The position numbers and the translations under genes were made by a program. Shown here piece by piece: positions 1 to 4,933 of a DNA stretch of 5,845 nucleotides. Positions within the stretch are counted from its first letter, which is position 1. Each line of letters begins with the position of its first letter. Where the stretch lies: NCBI GenBank assembly GCA_033763355.1, contig JANRKT010000118.1:1-5845 (forward strand). Direction: 5' to 3'. The DNA is from JANRKT01 sp033763355 (lineage in GTDB: Bacteria; Bacteroidota; Bacteroidia; Chitinophagales; Chitinophagaceae). The notes beneath the pieces are model-generated. The model did no database searches. It was not told the DNA's origin and saw only the letters and a list, made by a program, of their open reading frames with translations.

Positions 1-1
1 T

Positions 2-208
2 GTAAAAGGAACAGTGTTCAGCAAATACAAACAGTTTGTTGAAAATTGTTTTGCCCTGTGCCCCCGCCATGCGTTACATGCCAAAACCCTCGGCTTCCGC
101 CATCCCCGTACAAGGCAGCAAATGTGGTTCAACAGCGAAATTCCACCTGATATGCAGGCGGTAATTGATAAATGGAGGGATTATGTAAAGGTGAAAGCCA
201 TCAGTTAA
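2..208 (+). CDS. rluD: RluD-family 23S rRNA pseudouridine synthase, C-terminal end (5' truncated by window edge)
   Basis: This is the last 68 residues of a protein whose start lies left of the window; the frame is open from base 2 to a TAA at 206-208. The stretch KYKQFVENC, then PRHALHAKTLGF, HPRT and a closing DMQAVIDKWRDY is the characteristic tail of the RluA/RluD family, in which RxALHAxxLxFxHP is strongly conserved. RluD-type enzymes convert specific uridines of 23S rRNA to pseudouridine in the cytoplasm. The catalytic Asp (in the HRLD motif) and any S4 domain would lie upstream and are not visible, so the exact paralogue (RluD rather than RluA or RluC) is not certain. A GTG at 14 is only an internal Val codon and not the start, because family-like sequence (VKGTVFSKYKQ) continues upstream of it. 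The gene is convergent with everything else in the window, and no clear hairpin terminator follows it. Confidence 0.85.
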   Translation, partial: VKGTVFSKYKQFVENCFALCPRHALHAKTLGFRHPRTRQQMWFNSEIPPDMQAVIDKWRDYVKVKAIS

Positions 209-293
209 TAATGATGCAATTTTGAGTCCTGCATGGGTCGTTCTTCAGCCAACTGAGCCAATTCTAATTGAACATTTTACGCTCATTTAATGG

Positions 294-485
294 TCATTTG
301 GTGGTCAATTCGACAAATTTTATATCCGCCATATTTCCGCCATAACCGCCACATTTCCGCCATAAATCAGCCATCAATGAGCCAACCTTTGTTTTGAGTT
401 CATATTTTGAACTTGAGCCTTTTGTCCCTTTATTGATGAATATGCCTTTAGCTTCCAGTTCCTGCTTTTGTTGGCTGCTTCTATT
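294..485 (-). pseudogene. Remnant of a winged-helix C-terminus (Fic/AlbA_2-like protein), no start codon
   Basis: On the minus strand a 63-codon open stretch runs from just after a TGA (486-488) to a TGA at 294-296. Its translation includes QQKQELEAKGIFINKG, then SSSKYELK, and ends MADIKFVELTTK. The pattern 'xxLxxKGIxxxxGxxxxSxYxL' looks like the recognition helix and wing of the winged-helix domain that closes many Fic-family and AlbA_2/AAA_4-type proteins; this is recognition by eye. There is no start codon near its beginning; the first Met is about residue 38. It begins 9 nt beyond the stop of the upstream ATPase gene and is in the same frame, separated by TAA-ATA-CAA-TGA. In another frame the preceding bases read LKYNEIEAANK, which could be the previous helix displaced by a frameshift. 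I read it as the 3' leftover of a gene whose 5' part was replaced or deleted. It could instead be chance open frame, but the coherent motif argues against that. Confidence 0.5.
326..365 (+). repeat. 20-bp tandem repeat, two copies, one mismatch
   Basis: Bases 326-345 and 346-365 are head-to-tail copies of CCGCCATATTTCCGCCATAA, differing only at 332 (T) versus 352 (C). Each copy is itself two CCGCCAta-type half units. The array lies inside the coding remnant on the minus strand, where it encodes the stretch WRKCGGYGGNMAD. A 20-bp period is not a multiple of three, so gain or loss of one unit would shift the frame. It is most simply a slippage-prone simple repeat. Confidence 0.85.
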
Positions 486-494
486 TCATTGTAT

Positions 495-2744
495 TTAAGA
501 GGTTGTAGCAGAAATGGCAAGAGGTGTCAATTCCGTCACTAAAGAATTGTAATGATCTTTATCTATTGTTTCAACTGCCTTTAAAACAATGTCAACAATA
601 TCAGCACACTCTTTTATGTCAGAGAATTGCATAATTCTATTGGTTGAAAGACTATGAGAATGATAGTGAATGAACTTCCTAACTCTTTCGCATTTAACAG
701 TATCAGTAATTAATTGGTCCAAATTTTCATCCACATTTCTGGTAGATAAATATTTGAATGCTGCAAATGCTTCCAGATATCTTCTGATTATATTTGGCAG
801 ATTATACAACTGTTCAAAATCTTTACTTGGTGTTTGTTTAAAATTGTAGATTAATGAGAAAAGATAACAATACTCTGATTTGAATTTCAAAAGAAGGCCA
901 GGCAGTTGGATAATTTTAGACTCATCCTTTGTGTCATTGGTAGTTCGCTCCACCAAATAAAAAGATTTATATTTTTCCTTGACCTTCATAAACCAGTCCT
1001 TAATCAGATTAAAAAATTCAAAATTGTGTGTTGATATGAATAATTGCTTGCACTTTAATGTTCTTGTCGGTTCGTCATAGAATTTTGTTCTAATAAAGGA
1101 ATACGTATTGAATAGATGATTGGAATCTAAGCTTGATATTGGGTCGTCAAGGTATATGACAGTGTCAGCAAGGGTAGTATTCTTGTCCTCTAGCTTTGTT
1201 ATAAAATAAGCAAACGCAATTGCTGTTTTTTCACCTTCACTTAGATTCTTCGCTATATGACCCGCTCTTAGCAATTGGAATTTATTATCTGGCGTCACTT
1301 TAGCTTTAATATCCTCTTTCCCAAAATATTGACTTAAATATTCATTTACTTTTTCGGCGCCCTTCACAGTTTCTGACAACCTTTCTTCTATAGAAGTAAT
1401 CTTTTTATCGATTTGAATAATTTCGGCTTTCGTTGATTCTATTTCAATTGAAAGGTTGATGATTGCATTTTGTGTTTCCTCATATTTTTGAGTTCGTGCA
1501 AATTCCAATGAATAGTTTGTAATTAGTTTTTCGTATGCAGCCACCTTTTGCTTGTCGAATTCTGATGTCTTTTGATTATGCTTTTTAATTAAGTCGTTTA
1601 TTTTTGCAATAATCGATGAAACAATATTTACATTATCTATTACCGCACCTACTTCTACCCTTTCGAAGACTTTTGTTTTTTTGCCTTCAAGCTTTTCCAT
1701 CATTGTTTGTAACGTCTTGTTTAGGATTGCAATTTCCTTTTCTGCGTCAGATTTTAGTTTTTGATAAATCGATTGAAATTCAGTATAAAAATTAGCTGAG
1801 TCCGGTAGAGATAAATTTATTTTTTGACTTTCTGTCTCTTTTATTTTTTTCGCTAGGTTGATTAAAAGCTCATCATAATCTTTAGAAAAATGTTTATTTA
1901 GATTCTCTAATAAATCTGATGGCAAATCATTTCCACAGAATTCACATTTAGCCTTGTCATTATGCAATTCTTTTCCCATTTTAACCCATTCGTTAAGTTC
2001 CGAGTTGGTTTTAAGTCGCTCAATGACTTTCGCAGTTACAATGATGGATAATAGGTCATTTATTTCCTTATGCAGCGCTGGAATATTTGGCGCTTTGGCG
2101 ATTAGTGGAACAAGCTCTGCTTTTTTCTCGGTACTTCTATATATTTCAATTAAATTTTGAACTTCTGTAGGAGATAAAAGGCTTGTTGTTTTATCCTTTG
2201 ATACCGCAATGACTTTAGGCTCAAAATGTCTTTTGTCAAATGTTGTAAGGATTAGGGTATTTTTTATTTCACTTGCCTTATTTGACAAGGCTGAATAAAT
2301 TTTATTAGCGATTCCCCTTTCGTTTTCCTCTTGTCTCTGTAATTTTTCCAGTACTTTTCCACGATTTATTTTTTCGACATCAAGGTCGCCTTGTAATTTA
2401 ATATTTTGTTCACCCAACATAAAAATTGGCTCAATTCCTTCGTTCCACTTTAAGTTGTCGGAAATGAAATCTGTATTAAAGACTCTAATATTAAGCTTTG
2501 AAGGAAAACTGAGTTCCGAATACCTATTACCTTCTGTGTCTTCAATTTCAAAAGTCGCAGTTTCATAGTCTGAATGTTTTGCTCCAATTTCATAGCATCG
2601 GAAAATTCTTGATATTGTTGTCTTGCCACAGTAATTCCATCCGTAGGTTAAATTGAAATGATTGAAATCTGGGATTGTATTGTCCCAATCGAGCTTTTTA
2701 AAAATTCCAAAGTCTCGAACTTTTCGAATTTGTTTGATTGACAT
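495..2744 (-). CDS. RloC-like AAA_13 ATPase: ABC head, zinc-hook coiled coil and putative anticodon-nuclease C-terminus
   Basis: This is a 749-aa protein, counted from the ATG at 2744-2742; a TTG two codons upstream (2750) is a weaker alternative. Visible in order: Walker A GWNYCGKTT at about 35-43; long Lys/Glu-rich coiled-coil arms at about 110-265 and 285-465, with a CEFC zinc-hook motif at 267-270 between them; ABC signature LSEGE at 501-505; Walker B VIYLDD at 529-534; D-loop SLD at 538-540; switch His573 in STHN. This is the split ABC/Rad50 plan of the AAA_13 family, which includes the anticodon nucleases PrrC and RloC. The C-terminus has NIIRRYLEAF (R654, E658) and later KFIHYHSHS (H693, H695, H697). 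This resembles the Arg-xxx-Glu...His triad reported for PrrC, though Glu-to-His spacing is 35-39 rather than about 32. Inferred role: NTP-gated tRNA cleavage that aborts phage infection. No hsd genes adjoin it. The gene is A/T-rich relative to its neighbours, which suggests acquisition. A non-nuclease AAA_13 ATPase remains possible. Confidence 0.8.
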   Translation of the reverse strand: MSIKQIRKVRDFGIFKKLDWDNTIPDFNHFNLTYGWNYCGKTTISRIFRCYEIGAKHSDYETATFEIEDTEGNRYSELSFPSKLNIRVFNTDFISDNLKWNEGIEPIFMLGEQNIKLQGDLDVEKINRGKVLEKLQRQEENERGIANKIYSALSNKASEIKNTLILTTFDKRHFEPKVIAVSKDKTTSLLSPTEVQNLIEIYRSTEKKAELVPLIAKAPNIPALHKEINDLLSIIVTAKVIERLKTNSELNEWVKMGKELHNDKAKCEFCGNDLPSDLLENLNKHFSKDYDELLINLAKKIKETESQKINLSLPDSANFYTEFQSIYQKLKSDAEKEIAILNKTLQTMMEKLEGKKTKVFERVEVGAVIDNVNIVSSIIAKINDLIKKHNQKTSEFDKQKVAAYEKLITNYSLEFARTQKYEETQNAIINLSIEIESTKAEIIQIDKKITSIEERLSETVKGAEKVNEYLSQYFGKEDIKAKVTPDNKFQLLRAGHIAKNLSEGEKTAIAFAYFITKLEDKNTTLADTVIYLDDPISSLDSNHLFNTYSFIRTKFYDEPTRTLKCKQLFISTHNFEFFNLIKDWFMKVKEKYKSFYLVERTTNDTKDESKIIQLPGLLLKFKSEYCYLFSLIYNFKQTPSKDFEQLYNLPNIIRRYLEAFAAFKYLSTRNVDENLDQLITDTVKCERVRKFIHYHSHSLSTNRIMQFSDIKECADIVDIVLKAVETIDKDHYNSLVTELTPLAISATTS

Positions 2745-2747
2745 AAG

Positions 2748-2776
2748 CAAGTTTAGTAGTTAAGTATAGCAGCCAA
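2748..2776 (-). promoter_or_regulatory. Weak Bacteroidota-type promoter candidate for the ATPase gene
   Basis: Reading on the minus strand, TTG (2776-2774) is followed after 18 nt by TAAACTTG (2755-2748). The latter matches the Bacteroidota -7 consensus TAnnTTTG at all fixed positions but one. Spacing is slightly short of the usual 19-21 nt. Transcription would start about at the ATG (2744), implying a nearly leaderless mRNA, which lowers confidence. No Shine-Dalgarno sequence precedes the ATG. Confidence 0.2.
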
Positions 2777-2777
2777 C

Positions 2778-2818
2778 TTAAAAATACCCCTAATGGCCGG
2801 TTTTTTTAAATACCCCCC
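2778..2818. repeat. Short direct repeat around TAATGGCCGG in the ATPase/secreted-protein gap
   Basis: TACCCC preceded by a run of A/T occurs at 2785-2790 and again at 2811-2816, 26 bp apart, with TAATGGCCGG followed by seven T residues between them (from 2791). The repeated unit is roughly 'TTAAA(AA)TACCCC'. It fills the gap between the acquired-looking ATPase gene and the housekeeping cluster. Subterminal direct repeats of this sort are typical of insertion-sequence ends, so it could be a scar, but no transposase is present and the identification is not established. Confidence 0.35.
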
Positions 2819-2821
2819 GTT

Positions 2822-3784
2822 TCAATCCCCCGCAAAATCAAACAGTGTGGCCGTAAACACCCCTCTTTCTTTTTTCTTAAAGATCACATCCCAGTTACCG
2901 GTATAGCGCAGCAGCGATGGCACAAGGTAATCCACGTATTTTGTCATCTGCACTTCCATCTGCACATCAAAATCATATACACCTGCATCATAGCTCATGG
3001 AATAATTACGGGCCAGCACTTCAAAACTTCTGTAATCGAACCAGGTGGTCATTTCATCAATTACAACTTTATTCTTCTTTCCGCCGCTTAAACCTTCCTT
3101 TGCCTTTACTTTAAACACATAAAAGGTTTTGCCCTGCCTTTCTTCCATGTCAATAACAAAATCATACAAAGCGGCATTTTCTTCATCAAAAACGGCCACC
3201 TTATTTCCCATTAAAGGTATGCCGGGTATTTTTTTACCGGGGTTAAAGAAAAGCATCTTCAGTTGCTCCTTATGCCTGGCCATACCCGATTTACCTTTTG
3301 TGCTCAGCTCAGTGCCTTTTACAATATTGGTTTCGCCGCAAACAGTATCCCATGCAAAAAAAAGGCCGGCATATAATTCTGCAGTGTAATAATTGTATTC
3401 ATGTTTCCTGTTGTAAAAGTCGCCGCTTGTTTTTTCTTCCAGCACTTCCGTTATGCGGCAGCCGCCAGAAGCATGCTGTTTTGTCCTGCTTTCAAGGGAG
3501 GCTTTTACAGCGCCTTTCTTGTTCATCATGCGGATGTCATTGAGGGATGTAAACCCCAGCACCCTCAGGTTGCGGAAAGCCTTGTAAAAAGTGGTATCCG
3601 CTTTTACCCTTTCAATAAATGCGGGCACATTGATATTGCTGCGCACAATAACTTCAGTAAGCGTTATGGTCTTCCCTTCAAAGGAAATGGTGCTGTCCTG
3701 TGCAGATGAAAACAGGTGTGTAATAAATAAGAGAACAAAAAATGATGTTGATTTTAAAACAGGTGAATGTGTCATTTCATGCAT
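2822..3784 (-). CDS. Secreted protein of unknown function with signal peptide
   Basis: I do not recognise a named family for this 320-aa protein. The N-terminus is a clear signal peptide: Lys11, a hydrophobic core FFVLLFITHLF (15-25) and a likely cleavage at SSA|Q (28/29), so the mature protein should be in the periplasm or at the outer membrane. There is no lipobox Cys. The mature part is rich in alternating hydrophobic/polar strands (for example 195-228 and 240-315), suggesting an all-beta domain, perhaps LolA-like; that is inference only. Two Cys (109, 149) could form a disulfide. Notable conserved-looking segments are TEVIVRSNINVPAFIERVKADTTFYKAF split over 43-70 and NPGKKIPGIPLMG at 181-193. 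The start ATG is 7 nt after the def stop; a second ATG three codons in (3775) is equally usable and leaves the signal peptide intact. The tight spacing implies co-transcription with def. No domain suggests a shared function. Confidence 0.8.
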   Translation of the reverse strand: MHEMTHSPVLKSTSFFVLLFITHLFSSAQDSTISFEGKTITLTEVIVRSNINVPAFIERVKADTTFYKAFRNLRVLGFTSLNDIRMMNKKGAVKASLESRTKQHASGGCRITEVLEEKTSGDFYNRKHEYNYYTAELYAGLFFAWDTVCGETNIVKGTELSTKGKSGMARHKEQLKMLFFNPGKKIPGIPLMGNKVAVFDEENAALYDFVIDMEERQGKTFYVFKVKAKEGLSGGKKNKVVIDEMTTWFDYRSFEVLARNYSMSYDAGVYDFDVQMEVQMTKYVDYLVPSLLRYTGNWDVIFKKKERGVFTATLFDFAGD

Positions 3785-3791
3785 GTTCCGG

Positions 3792-4370
3792 CTATTTGGG
3801 AAAAGCCATCTTGTAATCCACCTTTACTTTGCCCTTTGAAATATCATCCAGCTTGCCTTTAATGAGTTTTCGTTTCAAAACAGAGATGCGGTCAATAAAA
3901 AGTTTGCCTTCTATATGATCGTATTCATGCAAAATGATCCTTGCGGTTATGCCACTAAAGGATCCCGTATGGGTTTTGAATTCCTCATCCATGTATTCCA
4001 TTTCTACTTCTTCATTCCGGTATATATCTTCCCTTATTTTGGGTATGCTCAGGCAGCCTTCGTTGTATGACCATTCCCTCCCGTTAAGCTTCAGGATCCT
4101 TGCATTGATAAAAACCTGTTTTAAACCGGGCTCATCGGGGTAACGGCCTTTTTCATCTTCATCCTGGTTACTGAAAACCTGGGTGCTGTCAACCAAAAAA
4201 AGGCGGATGGAACGGTTTACCTGCGGCGCAGCAAGACCTACACCGTTTGAAGCATACATGGTTTCCCACATGTCTTCAATGAGTTTATCCAGCTGGGGAT
4301 AATCTGGCGTAATATCCCTGCTTACTTCACGCAATATGGGATGGCCGTAGGCAACTATGGGTAGAATCAT
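3792..4370 (-). CDS. def: Peptide deformylase
   Basis: This cytoplasmic metalloenzyme removes the formyl group from the N-terminal formyl-Met of nascent proteins. All three family motifs are intact in the 192 residues: GVGLAAPQ (43-50, Gln50 stabilising the intermediate), EGCLS (104-108, Cys106 a metal ligand) and HEYDH (148-152, His148 and His152 as metal ligands and Glu149 as the catalytic base). The opening MILPIVAYGHPILR and the length are normal for the family. The acidic stretch SNQDEDEKGRYPDEPG (67-82) is the variable insert common in Bacteroidota versions. The ATG at 4370 lies 86 nt downstream of ruvX, and the gap holds a perfect TAnnTTTG -7 motif and a palindromic repeat whose AGGAGGG tail sits just ahead of the ATG. 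It may therefore have its own promoter as well as read-through from ruvX. Confidence 0.97.
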   Translation of the reverse strand: MILPIVAYGHPILREVSRDITPDYPQLDKLIEDMWETMYASNGVGLAAPQVNRSIRLFLVDSTQVFSNQDEDEKGRYPDEPGLKQVFINARILKLNGREWSYNEGCLSIPKIREDIYRNEEVEMEYMDEEFKTHTGSFSGITARIILHEYDHIEGKLFIDRISVLKRKLIKGKLDDISKGKVKVDYKMAFPK

Positions 4371-4373
4371 AAA

Positions 4374-4399
4374 CCCTCCTGCTCCCCTGAAGGGAGAGT
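4374..4399 (-). repeat. Palindromic intergenic repeat, copy A (ahead of def)
   Basis: On the minus strand this reads ACTCTCCCTTCAGGGG (4399-4384) and continues AGCAGGAGGG to 4374, three bases before the def ATG. CTCCC (4382-4386 on plus) pairs with GGGAG (4392-4396) around a CTGAA loop. It shares the order 'ACTC-CCC-TTYA-GGGG-spacer-AGGGG' with the copies at 4451 and 4878 but is the most diverged. The purine-rich tail resembles a Shine-Dalgarno sequence only about 4 nt from the ATG. Confidence 0.65.
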
Positions 4400-4423
4400 A
4401 ATTATTTTAATATTATAAAGTTG

Positions 4424-4431
4424 CAAATTTA
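4424..4431 (-). promoter_or_regulatory. Candidate -7 promoter element for def
   Basis: The minus-strand sequence TAAATTTG exactly fits the Bacteroidota primary sigma -7 consensus TAnnTTTG. It lies 53 nt upstream of the def ATG, in an A/T-rich gap. A TTTTG is present only 12 nt further upstream (4448-4444), and nothing matches a -33 TTTG at the usual 19-21 nt spacing, so this is a half-supported promoter. Confidence 0.35.
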
Positions 4432-4450
4432 CATCAAGCTGTTCAAAATT

Positions 4451-4471
4451 CCCCCTTCAGGGGGTCAGGGG
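4451..4471 (+). repeat. Palindromic intergenic repeat, copy B (forms the 3' end of ruvX)
   Basis: CCCCC (4451-4455), TTCA, GGGGG (4460-4464), then TCAGGGG to 4471. It is a perfect 5-bp all-GC hairpin with a 4-nt loop. It is inverted relative to copies A and C. The element overlaps the last codons of ruvX, and the ruvX stop TGA (4459-4457) falls in the loop. Read on the minus strand the hairpin is followed by AATTTT, so weak terminator activity for ruvX mRNA is conceivable but the T-run is short. Confidence 0.75.
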
Positions 4472-4876
4472 TTTATTCATGTATTCCTGCAGCATCATGG
4501 TTGCAGCAATTTCATCTACCAGCGCTTTGTTCTGCCTTTGCTTTTTCTTTAAACCCATATCAAGCATGGCACGGGTTGCCATTTTTGAAGTATAACGTTC
4601 ATCAATGGTTTGAACGGGTATTTTGGGGAATTCCTTTTTCAGCCTGCTGATAAATTTTTGAACCGGCCCCGTAGCATGTGTGTCACTGTCATCTAAATTC
4701 CTGGGCTCGCCAATCAGGATCAGCTCCACTTCTTCTTTTTTAAAATAATCCTTTAAAAAAATAATTAACTGCGGGGTCTCAACAGTTGTTAAACCCGTGG
4801 CAATAATTTGAAGCGGGTCGGTAACTGCCAGCCCGGTGCGTTTGAGGCCATAGTCAATACAAATGATTCGTGCCAT
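4457..4876 (-). CDS. ruvX: RuvX/YqgF-family Holliday-junction resolvase-like nuclease (pre-16S rRNA processing)
   Basis: The 139 residues match the YqgF/RuvX family in length and motifs. This RNase H-fold nuclease is implicated in maturing the 5' end of 16S rRNA and was earlier proposed to be a Holliday-junction resolvase. Visible are IDYGLKRTGLAVTD (7-20, with acidic Asp8), ILIGEP (53-58), TIDERYTS (90-97, with Glu93) and VDEIAATMMLQEYM (120-133, with Asp121), giving the expected acidic active-site set D8/E93/D121. The ATG at 4876 is directly preceded by AGGGGT, which is the end of repeat copy C, so the repeat forms the immediate leader. At the other end the final KPLTP and the stop codon are written by repeat copy B, giving a non-family C-terminal tail. 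It lies 57 nt after the ubiA stop and 86 nt before def. Confidence 0.95.
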   Translation of the reverse strand: MARIICIDYGLKRTGLAVTDPLQIIATGLTTVETPQLIIFLKDYFKKEEVELILIGEPRNLDDSDTHATGPVQKFISRLKKEFPKIPVQTIDERYTSKMATRAMLDMGLKKKQRQNKALVDEIAATMMLQEYMNKPLTP

Positions 4877-4877
4877 A

Positions 4878-4900
4878 CCCCTATCCCCTAAAGGGGGAGT
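4878..4900 (-). repeat. Palindromic intergenic repeat, copy C (abuts the ruvX start)
   Basis: The minus-strand sequence ACTCCCCCTTTAGGGG (4900-4885) continues ATAGGGG to 4878, one base before the ruvX ATG. CCCC (4885-4888 on plus) pairs with GGGG of the G-run at 4893-4897 around TAAA. It matches copy B in the CCCCCTTYAGGGG core and trailing AGGGG, and copy A in the leading ACTC. The hairpin at the start codon could affect ruvX translation. Confidence 0.75.
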
Positions 4901-4933
4901 TTAAAGTTGATAATAACATACAGGATAATATAA

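Noticed and set aside
259..270. Small palindrome CAATTCTAATTG
   Set aside because: Five-bp A/T-rich arms are expected by chance, and it has no relation to a gene end or operator.
190..289. Plus-strand open stretch after rluD reading SPAWVVLQPTEPILIEHFTLI
   Set aside because: About 30 codons with no start codon, bounded by stops, with no recognisable motif; treated as chance. Nothing else is supported in 209-293.
326..365. CRISPR-like array
   Set aside because: The repeats are directly adjacent with no spacers, only two copies exist, and no cas genes are present.
2791..2808. GGCCGG followed by seven T residues as a plus-strand intrinsic terminator
   Set aside because: There is no stem-loop of useful length before the T-run, and no plus-strand gene ends nearby.
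2917..3839. Overlapping plus-strand open frames across the secreted-protein and def genes
   Set aside because: They are antisense shadows of well-supported minus-strand genes, with no motifs and Cys/Ser/Leu-rich composition typical of reverse-frame translation.
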